Below, in pieces: positions 25,841-38,994 of a stretch of 64,000 nucleotides of DNA. Positions within the stretch are counted from its first letter, which is position 1. Each line of letters begins with the position of its first letter. The stretch is from Paraburkholderia terricola (GTDB lineage: Bacteria > Pseudomonadota > Gammaproteobacteria > Burkholderiales > Burkholderiaceae). The stretch spans positions 124,001-188,000 of the forward strand of contig NZ_FRAB01000005.1 of assembly GCF_900142195.1 (NCBI RefSeq), in the 5' to 3' direction. Below the pieces are notes generated by a model, which was given only the letters and a program-made list of their open reading frames with translations, did no database searches and had not been told where the DNA came from. The translations under genes were made by a program, and so were the position numbers.

Positions 25841-26155
25841 GTTTCCTTCTTCGGATACCAGACGAATCGCGCTGGCGAAAGACTAAAAGTTGAGCGAATC
25901 CTACGCTTCCCAAAAAAAAGGTGCAACCCTGCTCGATGGATGGTTGCACCTCTTTAAAAGCCCTGTACGGCGGGGGTTTCCGCGCGATGGGGCGGCGCGC
26001 GGCAACGGCGGTGGCGCTCAGTACTTTCCCTGGCGTGTTTCTTTTTGCATTTACCCTTATCAGAGTCACTGCGCGTGCCGTTATACAGGACACAGCGGAC
26101 GCGGGCCTCACGGCACGCACACAAAAACAGTACGGGGTTTCAGAGGACTCGGGAA
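25841..26155. other. Divergent intergenic region putA / small membrane protein
   Basis: Just over 300 bases that should carry the putA promoter and PutA operators, but I cannot mark them with confidence. A strong hairpin terminator on the putA strand lies in it (25912-25951). Confidence 0.5.
25912..25951 (-). terminator. Orphan terminator upstream of putA
   Basis: AGGTGCAACC (25919-25928) pairs exactly with GGTTGCACCT (25942-25951). On the minus strand it is followed by seven or eight T. It lies 72 bases upstream of the putA start, yet no minus-strand gene ends here. Confidence 0.75.
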
Positions 26156-26323
26156 ATGGAAAAGTGGCTGGTGGTATTGGGCATCTGGATGATGTGCGCG
26201 ACTTGCGCGGTGCTGTTCATTCGCGGCGCGACGGGCGGCTCGGGCAAGCGGGTCTCCAACGCACGCACGCGCCCGGCTTCGCGTGCATCGGCGGGCGACG
26301 CGCGGGCCGCGCTGAACGATTAA
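26156..26323 (+). CDS. Small single-pass membrane protein (55 aa)
   Basis: It starts MEKWLVVLGIWMMCATCAVLFIRGA, a single hydrophobic segment (about 4-22), followed by a basic, Arg/Ala-rich tail. GAGG lies about ten bases before the ATG. Two Cys are in the membrane segment. Such small one-pass proteins often assist larger membrane complexes, but the role here is unknown. Confidence 0.62.
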   Translation: MEKWLVVLGIWMMCATCAVLFIRGATGGSGKRVSNARTRPASRASAGDARAALND

Positions 26324-26782
26324 GGGCTAAGCCGCCCGGCGACTCGCGATCGACATAGCGGCGCCGATCTTCCGAGTGACAGCGAAGCGAGCATGGAACG
26401 CACCGCCGGGTTGGCGTTTGGCTGCGAACGGGTGTGCGCGCCTCGGTTGGGACGACCGGCTTGAACTGGGCGAGCGCGTCGCCGGCCGACCCGGGCTGGT
26501 CATGCAGACGGCAACGCCGCCTGTCCTCCAGGCTCGCGCGATCCAGAACCCGAAACAGCGAGACCGGCATGCTCTGCTCGAGTGAATATCGATCTTCGGC
26601 GCGATACCGGCAGCTTGCGCAGCGGGGCGCACACGCCGCCTCGCGTGCGTCGGCGGTGCTGGCGAGGCGGACGGCCACGTCCGTTGCGAGCCCTGTCCCG
26701 AGCTATGCCAATACCGTGCGAACCCGTGCGCGGACCGCGCGCAGCCGCTGGCGATATTGACGACGACGCCGGCCGGCCGGCG
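26324..26782. other. Intergenic stretch before priA
   Basis: About 460 high-GC bases. Several frames are open on both strands but none has a start with a ribosome site or a recognisable motif. Apart from the palindrome at the priA end I see nothing. Confidence 0.5.
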
Positions 26783-26784
26783 TC
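26765..26784. repeat. 20-bp palindrome at the priA stop
   Basis: GACGCCGGCC and its exact reverse complement GGCCGGCGTC abut at 26765-26784 and overlap the priA stop codon (26783-26785). No T-run follows. It may stabilise the mRNA 3' end or be chance in GC-rich DNA. Confidence 0.5.
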
Positions 26785-29026
26785 AGATGTCGAGCGGGTC
26801 GACTTCGAGATTCCAGCGCAACACGCCTTTCATTCCGCGCAGCAGCGGCTGCCATGCGCGCAAGGTGGCCTGCAACGCGGCCCGCGATGCGCTTTCGATC
26901 AGCAACTGCGCGCGATGCACGTGCATCACCTTGACGATGGTGAGCGGCACGGCGTCATAAACCGTCACGCGTTCGGCCGCCGGAATCTCCGTGAGCGCCG
27001 CGGCGGCCTGTTGAAGAAACGCGAGCGCGGCTTCGAGCGTGCGCCCTTCGGCGCGCAGCAACGCCTGATAGACGAACGGCGGCAAGTGCGCGTCGCGCCG
27101 CTCGGCCAGCGTGGAATTGGCGAAGCCGACGTAGTCATGCCGCCCGAGCGCGTGGTACAGCGCATGGCGCGGATAGCGCGTTTGCACCAGCACCTCGCCG
27201 GGCAAACCGGCGCGGCCAGCGCGGCCGCTCACCTGCATCAACTGCGCGAAGAGGCGCTCGCTCGCACGGAAGTCGTGTGAGAACAGCGCGGTGTCGGCGT
27301 TCAACACGCCGACCAGCGACACGCGCTGGAAGTCGTGACCCTTCGCGATCATTTGCGTGCCGACGAGGATGTCGACTTCGCCCGCATGTACGTCGGAGAA
27401 CAGCGCTTGGGCGCTGCCTTTGCGGCGCGTGCTGTCGGCGTCGATACGCAGCACACGGGCGCCGGGGACCGCGCTCGCCAGCGTTTCCTCGACGCGTTGC
27501 GTGCCGCGTCCCATCGGCGCGATGTCGACGTTGCCGCAATCCGGACACGAGCGCGGAATGCGCGATTCCCAGCCGCAATGATGGCAGCGCAGTGCGCGCT
27601 CGGGCTTGTGCAACACGACGTAGGCACTGCAACGCGGACAACCGGCGACCCAGCCGCAGGCGTCGCAGGCGAGTTGCGGCGCATAGCCGCGCCGGTTGAG
27701 AAACACGAGGCTTTGCTCGCCGCGCTCGAGCCGCGCCTTCAGGGCGGCGACCAGCGGCCCGGACAATCCCTCCACCGAGGCCCGCCCGCGGCGGCGCTCT
27801 TCTTCCAGATCGATTAGTTTGACGGTCGGCAGCACGGCGTCGGCGACCGCGCGGCGCGACAACGTGAGACGCTTGTAGCGGCCCTGATCGGCCTGCCACC
27901 AGCTCTCCAGCGACGGCGTGGCCGAACCGAGCACGACCGGCAAACCGAGTTGCTTGGCGCGATAGATCGCCAGATCGCGCGCCGAATAGCGCAAACCTTC
28001 CTGTTGCTTGTAGGCCGGATCGTGCTCCTCGTCGACGACGATGATCGCGAGCTTCGGCAACGACGCGAGCACCGCCAGCCGTGTGCCGAGCACGATGCGC
28101 GCGCGTCCGGTGTGCGCGGCGAACCAGTTGCGCGCGCGTTCGCCCTCGGCGAGACCGCTGTGCAGCGTGACGATCGACGTGCCTTCCAGGGCGGCGAAGC
28201 GCGCACGGAAAGCCGCCTCGAACTGCGGCGTCAGATTGATTTCGGGCACGAGGACGAGCGCCTGCGCGTCGGGCTTCGCGGCGAGAATCTCGGCGAGCGC
28301 ACGCAGATACACCTCGGTCTTGCCGCTGCCCGTCACGCCGTGCAGCAGGAAGGGCGCAAAACCGTTCGCGTCGCGGATCGCGTCCACGGCGGCCGACTGT
28401 TCGTCGGTGAGGGTAGGCAGCAGGGGCGCCGGCGCGTCGGCGGAAGACGGCGCAAGCACCGCGGCGGCTTCGATAATGTCCAGCGCGACCCAGCCTTCCG
28501 CTTGCCATGCGTCCAGCGTGGCGATGGCCTTGGGATGAAGCGCGCGGGCATCCGCAGCAAGCAGGGATTCGGCGTCGGCCAGCGCCTGGGCCAACTTTCT
28601 CAGCGCGCTGGCGCGCGCGGGCAACGCATCGGGTAATGCGCGACGCCCCTCGGGCGTCATTCGGTAACGTTCCTCGGGCGCGAACAGGCGCGCCCAGCGT
28701 GAGGCGTCGCGGAGCGCCTGCGGCAGCGCGGGCAGCGCCACTTCGCCGAGGCCACGCTGGTAATAGTCGGCGGCGAAGGCGGCTAAACCCAGCCAGTGCG
28801 TCGACAACGGCGGGCAGGCGGTGCAGACGCCATGCAAATCCCGCAGACGGTCGGGCGGGACGTCGCTGTGAGCAGCCACTTCGCAAACGAGCCCCACCAC
28901 ATGACGCTTGCCGAACGGCACACTCACCAGCACGCCCGGCGCAACCGCCTCGGGTGTGTCGCAGCGATAGTCGAACAGGGTCGGCAGCGGATGATCCAGC
29001 GCGACGCGAACGAACACTTCGCTCAC
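26783..29026 (-). CDS. priA: Primosomal protein N' (replication restart helicase)
   Basis: The 747-aa helicase reloads the replisome at stalled forks. N-terminal DNA-binding domain (FVRVALDHPLPTLFDYRC, PFGKRHVVGLV), helicase Walker A GVTGSGKTEVYL (Lys near 236), DEEH box VVDEEHDPAYKQQEGLRYSARDLA, then the zinc-binding insertion with eight Cys (CDACGWVAGCPRC..CHHCGWESRIPRSCPDC), and motif LVGTQMIAKGHDFQRVSLVG. The C-terminal domain ends NLEVDPLDI. Length is normal. It is a monocistronic-looking gene on the minus strand. Confidence 0.96.
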   Translation of the reverse strand: MSEVFVRVALDHPLPTLFDYRCDTPEAVAPGVLVSVPFGKRHVVGLVCEVAAHSDVPPDRLRDLHGVCTACPPLSTHWLGLAAFAADYYQRGLGEVALPALPQALRDASRWARLFAPEERYRMTPEGRRALPDALPARASALRKLAQALADAESLLAADARALHPKAIATLDAWQAEGWVALDIIEAAAVLAPSSADAPAPLLPTLTDEQSAAVDAIRDANGFAPFLLHGVTGSGKTEVYLRALAEILAAKPDAQALVLVPEINLTPQFEAAFRARFAALEGTSIVTLHSGLAEGERARNWFAAHTGRARIVLGTRLAVLASLPKLAIIVVDEEHDPAYKQQEGLRYSARDLAIYRAKQLGLPVVLGSATPSLESWWQADQGRYKRLTLSRRAVADAVLPTVKLIDLEEERRRGRASVEGLSGPLVAALKARLERGEQSLVFLNRRGYAPQLACDACGWVAGCPRCSAYVVLHKPERALRCHHCGWESRIPRSCPDCGNVDIAPMGRGTQRVEETLASAVPGARVLRIDADSTRRKGSAQALFSDVHAGEVDILVGTQMIAKGHDFQRVSLVGVLNADTALFSHDFRASERLFAQLMQVSGRAGRAGLPGEVLVQTRYPRHALYHALGRHDYVGFANSTLAERRDAHLPPFVYQALLRAEGRTLEAALAFLQQAAAALTEIPAAERVTVYDAVPLTIVKVMHVHRAQLLIESASRAALQATLRAWQPLLRGMKGVLRWNLEVDPLDI

Positions 29027-29176
29027 GCGGCTATGCAGAATGATTGAAGCGACGCGGCCGAATGCCGCATGGTCGGATCGCCTCGGCAGACAGCGAACTC
29101 TTCGAAGTTAAGGTAAAGCTTCAACTTCGCCGCTAAGTTTTGGATTCCGCAGAACAATTGCACCCGGCTCTCTGGC

Positions 29177-29185
29177 TGTGGATAA
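29177..29185 (-). promoter_or_regulatory. DnaA box, perfect
   Basis: TGTGGATAA on the plus strand, the exact reverse complement of TTATCCACA, about 150 bases upstream of priA. Confidence 0.6.
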
Positions 29186-29366
29186 CTTTGTTGAGAACTT
29201 TGCCTCGAAGGGCTGGAAGCCGCGTCGCAGCGGCCTTCTGTGGGATTCCGCACACTCCGCGGCGGCCCCGCGAAACCCTTGCCAGATAAGGCTTGGATCA
29301 AATGCGCCCGCGATGTGCAAGGGCTGCCGGGCGACGAAAGCTTCTACCGCGCCGCAGCGCAACGAA

Positions 29367-29375
29367 TGTGTATAA
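29367..29375 (-). promoter_or_regulatory. DnaA box, TTATACACA
   Basis: TGTGTATAA, which fits the consensus TTATNCACA on the minus strand. Same orientation as the box 190 bases away. Confidence 0.45.
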
Positions 29376-29489
29376 GTCAAGTCTTGACAACCGCGAGATC
29401 GCCAACTGACGGCCTCTTGCCCCCGAACTTTCCCTTAGATCGAGAGCCCAGTTCATTGCGCTGCAACAAAAATGGCAACGATTACGGCT

Positions 29490-30590
29490 TCATGCTGGTG
29501 CATGAGCGCCACTGCGAATTGCACGGCTATGACGGTGCACTTCGTCCACGAGTTCGGCGACGTTTTCCGGCGGCGTGAACTGCGAGATGCCGTGGCCGAG
29601 GTTGAAAACGTGGCCCGGATGGTTGCCGAAACTGTCGAGCACGGCGCGGGCTTCCATGCGGATCGAAGCCGGCGGCGCGAACAGTACCGACGGATCGATA
29701 TTGCCCTGAAGCGCGACCTTGCTGCCCACGCGCTCGCGTGCCTTGCGCAGGTTGACGGTCCAATCGAGCCCGACCGCGTCCACGCCGGTATCCGCGATTT
29801 CGTCGAGCCACAGACCGCCGCCTTTCGTGAAGGTGATTACCGGCACTTTCTCGCCGTCGTGCTCGCGCTTCAACTGGGCCACCACTTGCTGGATGTAATG
29901 CAGTGAAAAACGTTGATACGCACCGTCGGCCAGCGCTCCGCCCCACGTGTCGAAAATCATCACCGCCTGCGCGCCGGCTTCGATCTGCGCATTCAGATAC
30001 GCCGCAACAGATTTTGCGTTGATGTCGAGAATGCGATGCATCAGGTCCGGGCGCGCATACAGCATCGACTTGACGGTGCGGAAGTCCGCCGAGCCGCTAC
30101 CTTCGACCATGTAACACGCGAGCGTCCACGGGCTGCCGGAAAAGCCGATCAGCGGCACGCGTTGACGGCCTTGCGCGTCGGTGAGCGCGGTGCGGATTTC
30201 GCGCACGGCGTCGGTCACGTAGCGCAACGTGGCGTCGATATCCGGCACCGCGAGGCGCGCCACGTCGGCTTCCGTGCGCACCGGCCGGGCGAATTGCGGC
30301 CCTTCGCCGGTCACGAATTCGAGGCCGAGGCCCATTGCGTCGGGCACCGTGAGGATGTCGGAGAAGAGAATCGCGGCGTCGAGCGGATAACGCTCCAGCG
30401 GCTGCAGCGTGACTTCCGTCGCGAACGCCGGGTTCTTGGCGAGAGCCAGGAAACTGCCCGCGCGGCCGCGCGTGGCGTTGTATTCCGGCAGGTAGCGACC
30501 GGCTTGCCGCATCAGCCAGACAGGGGTGTAGTCGGTCGGCTGGCGCAGCAGCGCGCGCAGGAAGGTGTCGTTCAGGAGGGTATGGGCCAC
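29490..30590 (-). CDS. hemE: Uroporphyrinogen decarboxylase
   Basis: The 366-aa enzyme removes four carboxyl groups from uroporphyrinogen III to give coproporphyrinogen III in haem synthesis. N-terminal signature [15 protein letters not shown], the second signature [16 protein letters not shown], a substrate Asp in [14 protein letters not shown], and [18 protein letters not shown] at the end are all present. I take the GTG at 30590 ([15 protein letters not shown], the family start); an in-frame TTG 21 bases upstream lacks a ribosome site. Cytosolic; apparently monocistronic. Confidence 0.95.
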   Translation of the reverse strand: MAHTLLNDTFLRALLRQPTDYTPVWLMRQAGRYLPEYNATRGRAGSFLALAKNPAFATEVTLQPLERYPLDAAILFSDILTVPDAMGLGLEFVTGEGPQFARPVRTEADVARLAVPDIDATLRYVTDAVREIRTALTDAQGRQRVPLIGFSGSPWTLACYMVEGSGSADFRTVKSMLYARPDLMHRILDINAKSVAAYLNAQIEAGAQAVMIFDTWGGALADGAYQRFSLHYIQQVVAQLKREHDGEKVPVITFTKGGGLWLDEIADTGVDAVGLDWTVNLRKARERVGSKVALQGNIDPSVLFAPPASIRMEARAVLDSFGNHPGHVFNLGHGISQFTPPENVAELVDEVHRHSRAIRSGAHAPA

Positions 30591-30820
30591 GTTGCGTACG
30601 ACTGAGAGCAAAGGGGCATTTTACCGGAGCCGGCTCGCCGCATCGTGCTCGATGCGGGCAATAACTGTCGCCCGGATCGGTCGCGGCCGCTTATCCCGCG
30701 GTTGGGGGCCTATCGTCCGCCGCGTCATGACCTGGCCGAACGGCCGATGTTCAAGGGAAAATTGCCTGACTATCATCCGTCGGTCTTATCAAACAACGAC
30801 GAAACAACCAAGGAGACTCA

Positions 30821-31618
30821 ATGAACAAGGCAGCAATCGCATTGCTCGGCGCTCTGGCCGGCGCTCTGATTTGCGCAGGCGCGGCCAACGCGCAGACCAG
30901 CGCCCCCGCCGCGGCCGCTTCGCGACTCGACGACATTCTCGCTCGCGGCACGTTGCGCGCCTGCACGACCGGCGACTACAAGCCGTACTCCTTCTATAAG
31001 CCGGATGGCCAGTTCGAAGGTATCGACGTCGACATGACGGAGGCGCTAGCTAAATCGCTCGGCGTGAAGGTGGAGTACGTCAAAACGTCGTGGCCGAACC
31101 TGATGAACGACTTCGTGGCGAAATGCGATATCGGCGTCGGCGGGGTCTCGCCCACGCTCGAGCGGCAAAAACGTGCGTTCTTCACGCAGGCGTATATGGT
31201 GGACGGCAAGACGCCGATCGTTCGGTGCGACGACGTCAGCAAATATCAAACGGTGGCGCAAATCGATCAACCGGCAACGCGCGTGATCGTCAATCCAGGT
31301 GGCACGAACGAGCGTTTCGCGAAGCAGTATTTCACGCACGCGGCCGTCACCGTCTATCCGGACAACGTGACGATCTTCAAGCAGATTCTCGCGGGCAAGG
31401 CGGACGTCATGGTGACAGATGCATCCGAGACCCTGCTGCAGCAAAAGCTCAATCCAGGCCTTTGCTCGGTGCATCCAGACAAGCCGTTCCAGTACGGCGA
31501 GAAGGCGTGGCTGTTGCCGCGTGGCGATGTCGCGCTCCAGCAGTACGTGGATCAGTGGTTGCACCTGGCCCGCGCAACCGGCGAATATCAGACGATTGCG
31601 GATAAGTGGCTGAAATAG
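30821..31618 (+). CDS. pheC: Periplasmic cyclohexadienyl dehydratase-like protein
   Basis: The 265-aa protein has a signal peptide (LGALAGALICAGAANA, cleavage near 24) and a type II periplasmic binding fold. It contains LRACTTGDYKPYSFYKPDGQFEGIDVDMTEALA, GVGGVSPTLERQKRAFFTQAYM and VNPGGTNERFA, the marks of PheC, which converts prephenate/arogenate to phenylpyruvate/phenylalanine in the periplasm. PheC evolved from amino-acid binding proteins, so a pure solute-binding role remains possible, but the NPGGTNERFA motif favours the enzyme. AAGGAGAC precedes the start. There are no transporter genes beside it. Confidence 0.82.
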   Translation: MNKAAIALLGALAGALICAGAANAQTSAPAAAASRLDDILARGTLRACTTGDYKPYSFYKPDGQFEGIDVDMTEALAKSLGVKVEYVKTSWPNLMNDFVAKCDIGVGGVSPTLERQKRAFFTQAYMVDGKTPIVRCDDVSKYQTVAQIDQPATRVIVNPGGTNERFAKQYFTHAAVTVYPDNVTIFKQILAGKADVMVTDASETLLQQKLNPGLCSVHPDKPFQYGEKAWLLPRGDVALQQYVDQWLHLARATGEYQTIADKWLK

Positions 31619-32026
31619 AGCTTTGCGCTCGGCCGCCCTTTCAATTCCGACGGAAAAGGCGGGATTAGAAGGCGCTGATGGTTCGATGTTCGTCGCACAA
31701 TCGTGTAACGGCCCTCAGCGCGCTTAACCGTACGCAGAACGGCGCGGACGCTTGTCTTCGCAGCGAACCGGCCCTCTGCACCGGCCCGCCGGCTGGGTTC
31801 GGTGCTGCGATGCAATGTCGTTGCCATCGCACATGGGACGATTTTCGGGCGGTTTCGAAAAGCACCTGTAACAAAGGCGATCGGCGGCAAAAAGGTGAGT
31901 GTGCAACGAGTTCATGCGGAATCGACTTAACAATTTACGCCGCAATATGCTTCGCGAATAGCATCAATCGGGCGTATGAAATTGCCGTCGAGTCATAGGT
32001 AAAATTTACGTTTTAAAGGTTTCGTT

Positions 32027-32055
32027 TTGGCAATAAGTCCCGCAACGCCTTATCT
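32027..32055 (+). promoter_or_regulatory. Candidate promoter for an sRNA
   Basis: TTGGCA (32027-32032), 17-base spacer, TTATCT (32050-32055). It lies in AT-rich DNA about 250 bases before a terminator. Confidence 0.4.
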
Positions 32056-32061
32056 GGCGGG

Positions 32062-32330
32062 CGTTACAACCTGAAACAATTTGTTACCGCGCTCAAAGGT
32101 TAATTCGCCCACAATGCCCTCAACGGTTTCAACACGGATGTGGCTGGGTGCGCGGTGTGAGCGGATACTTTGCACTTGCCGGTCGGCGTATGCCGAAGCC
32201 CTGTAAAGGGGCATCCCTGCTGGGGCCGTAGTCGACGCCGGGTCGTCGTCTCAGTCGGTTCCTACTTTGGTCTCCTCGCGCTAACCCCGTAGCGTGTGGT
32301 TTTTAGCGGGCTCCAGGCCCGCTTTTTTTT
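32062..32330 (+). ncRNA. Candidate small RNA
   Basis: Between the candidate promoter and the terminator lie stable-looking hairpins with no open frame: CGGC-GTAT-GCCG (about 32186-32197) and CGACG..CGTCG (about 32233-32248). The plus-strand terminator is far from pheC (about 700 bases) and points away from the acyl-CoA synthetase, so it needs its own transcript. I do not recognise the RNA; 6S, tmRNA, SRP RNA and RNase P signatures are not apparent. Confidence 0.35.
32306..32330 (+). terminator. Strong rho-independent terminator without an obvious gene
   Basis: GCGGGC (32306-32311), loop TCCAG, GCCCGC (32317-32322), then eight T. Confidence 0.85.
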
Positions 32331-32420
32331 CGTCTTGCCAAACGTTTGCGAGTTGTTTTGCGAGCGTGCGCGGCGGCTGGTCCATCCAGCACAACGCGAG
32401 ATTTGCGCCCGCGCTGAACC

Positions 32421-34151
32421 TCAAGCCGTTTTATCTTCCTTCACCTTCAATTCGCTAATCATGCGCTCCCGCATGACGAATTTCTGCACTTTGCCCGTCA
32501 CCGTCATCGGCAGTTCGTCGACGAAGCGGATGTACTTCGGCACCTTGTAGTGCGCAATCTGGCCTTGGCAGAACTGCTGGATCTCTTCGGCGGTGGCCTG
32601 CTCGCCCGACCGCAATACGATCCACGCGCACACTTCCTCGCCGTATTTCGCATCGGGCACGCCGAACACCTGCACGCTTTGGATCTTCGGATGACGGAAC
32701 AGAAATTCTTCGATTTCCCGCGGATAGATGTTCTCACCGCCACGGATCAGCATGTCCTTGAGGCGGCCGACGATGTTGCAATAGCCTTCCGCGTCGAGCG
32801 TCGCCAGATCGCCGGTATGCATCCAGCCGTCCACGATGCTTTCCCGCGTCTTCTCCTCATCCCCCCAGTAGCCCTGCATAACTGAATAGCCGCGAGTGCA
32901 TAGCTCACCGGTCTCGCCAACCGGCACGATCGCACCGAGCGGATCGATGATCTTCACTTCGAGATGCGGCTGAATGCGGCCAACGGTCGTCGTGCGTTTG
33001 TCGAGCGGGTCGGTGGTCGAACTCTGAAACGACACCGGGCTTGTTTCCGTCATGCCGTAGGCGATCGTGATTTCGCTCAGATGCATCTTCGAAACGACCT
33101 TCTTCATCGTCTCAATCGGGCAGGGCGAGCCGGCCATGATCCCGGTGCGTAAATGCGAGAGGTCGTAATCGGCAAAGTTCGGATGATCGAGCTCGGCGAT
33201 GAACATGGTAGGCACACCGTGCAGCGCGGTGCACTTTTCTTCCGCGACGGCGGCCAGCGTTGCGGCCGGATCGAAAGCTTCGCCCGGAAACACCATGTTC
33301 GCCCCGACCGACACGCACGCCAGCACCGCGAGCACCATGCCGAAACAGTGATAAAGCGGGACGGGGATGCACAGGCTATCCTGCTCGGTCAGCCGCATTG
33401 CCATCGCGATATAGCGCGCGTTGTTGACGACGTTGCTGTGCGTCAGCGTCGCGCCCTTCGGATTACCCGTCGTGCCGCTGGTGAACTGGATGTTAATCGG
33501 CTCGTGGCACGAAAGCGTGGCGCCGATTCCATCGAGCCTTGCGACGTCCAGCGTCGCGCGGCCCCGCTCGATCACATCCGAGAAGCTCAGCATGCCCGGC
33601 GTTTCCGTGTCGCACATGCGGATCACATAGCGCAAATCGGGCAGCCTCGCAGCATGCAGGTCGCCCGGCGCGTGTGTGGCCAACTCCGGGGCGAGCGCCT
33701 GCAGCATCTCCAGGTACATCGACGTCTTGAAACGCTCGGCCGCGATAATCGCCTTGCAGCCGACCTTGTTCAGCGCATATTCGAGTTCGGCGAGCCGATA
33801 GGCCGGGTTGATGTTGACGAGTACGGCGCCGATGCGCGCCGTCGCGAACTGCGTGAGCACCCATTCCACTCGATTCGGTGACCAGATACCGACGCGGTCG
33901 CCCTTCACGATGCCGAGCGCAAGCAATCCTGCGGCCAGCACGTCGACCTCTTCCGCAAACTCCTTCCACGTCCAGCGAATACCCTGCTCGCGAAACACCA
34001 CGGCAGGACGGTCAGGAAAACGCGCTGCCGTGTCGCGCAGAAACTGACCGATCGTCGCCTCGCTCAACGGAATATCGGTCGATCCACGGACGTACGACAA
34101 CCCGTCTCTGGGTTCGATAAGTGCGCCCTCGCCTGACACATGCGTTGCCAT
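32421..34151 (-). CDS. Acyl-CoA synthetase (AMP-forming)
   Basis: The 576-aa ANL-superfamily enzyme activates a carboxylic acid, probably a medium or long-chain fatty acid, to its CoA thioester via an acyl-AMP. Motifs: phosphate loop [27 protein letters not shown], hinge region [40 protein letters not shown], and the catalytic Lys in [12 protein letters not shown] near the end. ATG 34151 follows GGAGACAAC; the longer frame to 34274 is unsupported. It stands alone downstream of nothing obvious, so the substrate cannot be inferred from context. Confidence 0.92.
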   Translation of the reverse strand: MATHVSGEGALIEPRDGLSYVRGSTDIPLSEATIGQFLRDTAARFPDRPAVVFREQGIRWTWKEFAEEVDVLAAGLLALGIVKGDRVGIWSPNRVEWVLTQFATARIGAVLVNINPAYRLAELEYALNKVGCKAIIAAERFKTSMYLEMLQALAPELATHAPGDLHAARLPDLRYVIRMCDTETPGMLSFSDVIERGRATLDVARLDGIGATLSCHEPINIQFTSGTTGNPKGATLTHSNVVNNARYIAMAMRLTEQDSLCIPVPLYHCFGMVLAVLACVSVGANMVFPGEAFDPAATLAAVAEEKCTALHGVPTMFIAELDHPNFADYDLSHLRTGIMAGSPCPIETMKKVVSKMHLSEITIAYGMTETSPVSFQSSTTDPLDKRTTTVGRIQPHLEVKIIDPLGAIVPVGETGELCTRGYSVMQGYWGDEEKTRESIVDGWMHTGDLATLDAEGYCNIVGRLKDMLIRGGENIYPREIEEFLFRHPKIQSVQVFGVPDAKYGEEVCAWIVLRSGEQATAEEIQQFCQGQIAHYKVPKYIRFVDELPMTVTGKVQKFVMRERMISELKVKEDKTA

Positions 34152-34335
34152 GGTGTTGTCTCCGTGAGCGAAAGCTCGCCCTATTGAAATGGATTTGAAA
34201 TCGATTGTGCCACCGGCGCATCTCCATACGGCATCAAGTCTTACCCGCAGCGCATTCGGGGACCAGCACGGCAAAGCATCAATCGATGCTATTGCGCAAT
34301 TTTGATTACCTTTCCGTAAACGTCAAGTGACGATC

Positions 34336-34363
34336 AAAAAAAAGCAGCCGAGGAGGCTGCTTT
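34336..34363 (-). terminator. Terminator of the atp operon
   Basis: AAAGCAGCC (34341-34349) pairs with GGCTGCTTT (34355-34363); the minus strand then continues with T. It begins 19 bases after the atpC stop. Confidence 0.88.
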
Positions 34364-34381
34364 CTCTCTGATACGTATTGC

Positions 34382-34807
34382 CTAGTTCTGACCGCGCAGC
34401 TTACGCAGGCGCTGGATTGCAGCGAGTTGAGCCGTTGCGTACGCCAGTTCCGCTTGCGCGGTAGCGTATTCGAGGTTCGAGCCCGTGTTCTGCAGCGCTT
34501 CTTCCGCACGCTTGCGTGCATCTTCAGCTTTGGCTTCGTCGAGATCCTTGCCGCGAATTGCAGTGTCGGCGAGAACCGTGACAGCGCCCGGCTGAACTTC
34601 GAGAATACCGCCGGCGACGAACACAAACTCTTCTTCGCCGTTTTCAGCTTCGATGCGCACCGCACCCGGACGAATCCGCGTGATGAGCGGCGTGTGGCCC
34701 GGCAGGATGCCGAGTTCACCCGCCTCGCCCGGCAGCGCGACGAACTTCGCCTGGCCCGAGAAGATCTGCTCTTCCGCGCTGACGACGTCTACCTTGATAG
34801 TTGCCAT
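34382..34807 (-). CDS. atpC: F1Fo ATP synthase subunit epsilon
   Basis: The 141-aa central-stalk subunit has the N-terminal beta-sandwich ([40 protein letters not shown]) and a C-terminal two-helix domain ([37 protein letters not shown]) that in many bacteria inhibits ATP hydrolysis. Last gene of the atp operon, followed by a terminator. Confidence 0.96.
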   Translation of the reverse strand: MATIKVDVVSAEEQIFSGQAKFVALPGEAGELGILPGHTPLITRIRPGAVRIEAENGEEEFVFVAGGILEVQPGAVTVLADTAIRGKDLDEAKAEDARKRAEEALQNTGSNLEYATAQAELAYATAQLAAIQRLRKLRGQN

Positions 34808-34916
34808 AAATGTCGACTCCTGGGTTGAGCGTAGTAAGAGGCGCCGGCTTTGCGTTGCGCCACCGCGAAGGCAGCGATACGCGCGAGGCCGGCGCCCGCT
34901 TGGTTACACCCGACCT

Positions 34917-36329
<1,413 letters not shown>

Positions 36330-36418
36330 TCAATTCTTCACTCGCGCAAAGGCGCAGTTTCGGGGTGCCGCTCAGTTGGGCCCGCCTCACGGCGTTGGCC
36401 TGCCTGTCGTCTTGACGA

Positions 36419-37303
36419 TCAGACCGCAGCGGCGCCACCGACGATTTCCGACAGTTCTTTCGTGATTGCGGCCTGGCGGCTCTTGTTGTACACGAGCTGC
36501 AGTTCATTGATGACCGTCTTCGCGTTATCGGAAGCGGCCTTCATCGCCACCATTCGTGCCGACTGTTCCGATGCCATGTTTTCCGCGACGGCCTGATAGA
36601 CCAGCGCTTCGACATAACGCACCAGCAGTTCGTCCACCACGGCCTGCGCATCCGGCTCGTAGATGTAGTCCCACTGCGTGCTCGGCGTCGCGCCGTCTTC
36701 TTCCTTGCGCTCGAACTGGTCTGCCGACAGCGGCAGCAGTTGCTCGATCACCGGCTCCTGCTTCATCGTATTGACGAAGCGCGTGTACGCCAGGTACACC
36801 GCCGAAACCTTGCCTTCCGAGTACAGGTCGAGCTGAACCTTCACCGCGCCGATCAGCTTTTCCAGATGCGGCGTGTCGCCCAGATGCACGACATTCGACA
36901 CCACCTTCGCGCGCAGACGGTTCAGGAAACCCAGACCCTTGGTGCCAATCGCGGTTGCCTCGATTGTCTTGCCCTGGCCTTCCAGTTCCTTGAACTTCTG
37001 CAGCGACGCACGCAGCACGTTGGTGTTCATGCCGCCGCACAGACCCTTGTCGGTCGTGACGAGGATGATGCCGGCCGTCTTCGCGCCCTCGTTCGACACC
37101 ATGAACGGGTGACGATACTCGGGATTCGCACGGCTCATGTGTGCAGCGATATCGCGGACCTTGTCGGCGTACGGGCGAGCAGCGCGCATGCGCTCCTGAG
37201 CGCGGCGCATCTTCGATGCGGCCACCATCTCCATCGCTTTCGTGATCTTGCGCGTGTTCTGCACGCTCTTGATCTTGCCGCGAATTTCCTTCATTCCAGC
37301 CAT
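36419..37303 (-). CDS. atpG: F1Fo ATP synthase subunit gamma
   Basis: The 294-aa rotor shaft has the two long terminal helices that form the coiled coil: [36 protein letters not shown] at the start and [45 protein letters not shown] at the end, with a Rossmann-like middle ([18 protein letters not shown]). Confidence 0.97.
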   Translation of the reverse strand: MAGMKEIRGKIKSVQNTRKITKAMEMVAASKMRRAQERMRAARPYADKVRDIAAHMSRANPEYRHPFMVSNEGAKTAGIILVTTDKGLCGGMNTNVLRASLQKFKELEGQGKTIEATAIGTKGLGFLNRLRAKVVSNVVHLGDTPHLEKLIGAVKVQLDLYSEGKVSAVYLAYTRFVNTMKQEPVIEQLLPLSADQFERKEEDGATPSTQWDYIYEPDAQAVVDELLVRYVEALVYQAVAENMASEQSARMVAMKAASDNAKTVINELQLVYNKSRQAAITKELSEIVGGAAAV

Positions 37304-37394
37304 TGCTTGCTCCTTGATCGAAGCAGCGCGGGTTCAGTTGCCTGCGGCCCGCGCCGCTTCAAGGTCCGTTTATGCCTTGCGGGTCACTCGCGGA

Positions 37395-38936
<1,542 letters not shown>

Positions 38937-38994
38937 TATTCGCTCCTGATAGTCAATTCTGTTGCGTGCCAGCCGCTTCAGCGCAAGAGGCGCT

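Larger units (their letters stand above)
29027..29489. other. priA-hemE intergenic region
   Basis: Over 460 bases between the hemE stop and the priA start, both on the minus strand. It should hold the priA promoter. Two DnaA-box matches lie here; I see no gene. Confidence 0.55.
31619..32420. other. Long intergenic region pheC / acyl-CoA synthetase
   Basis: About 800 bases without a supported protein gene; the two flanking genes converge. The first part (to about 31900) shows nothing; from about 32027 a promoter match, several hairpins and a terminator suggest a small RNA. Confidence 0.55.

Noticed and set aside
26324..26782. Possible decayed copy of the small membrane protein gene
   Set aside because: A short stretch near 26630-26665 resembles 26265-26295, but the match is too short and GC-biased to call a duplication.
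29027..29489. Replication origin
   Set aside because: Only two DnaA boxes, no AT-rich unwinding element and no dnaA/dnaN/rpmH nearby.
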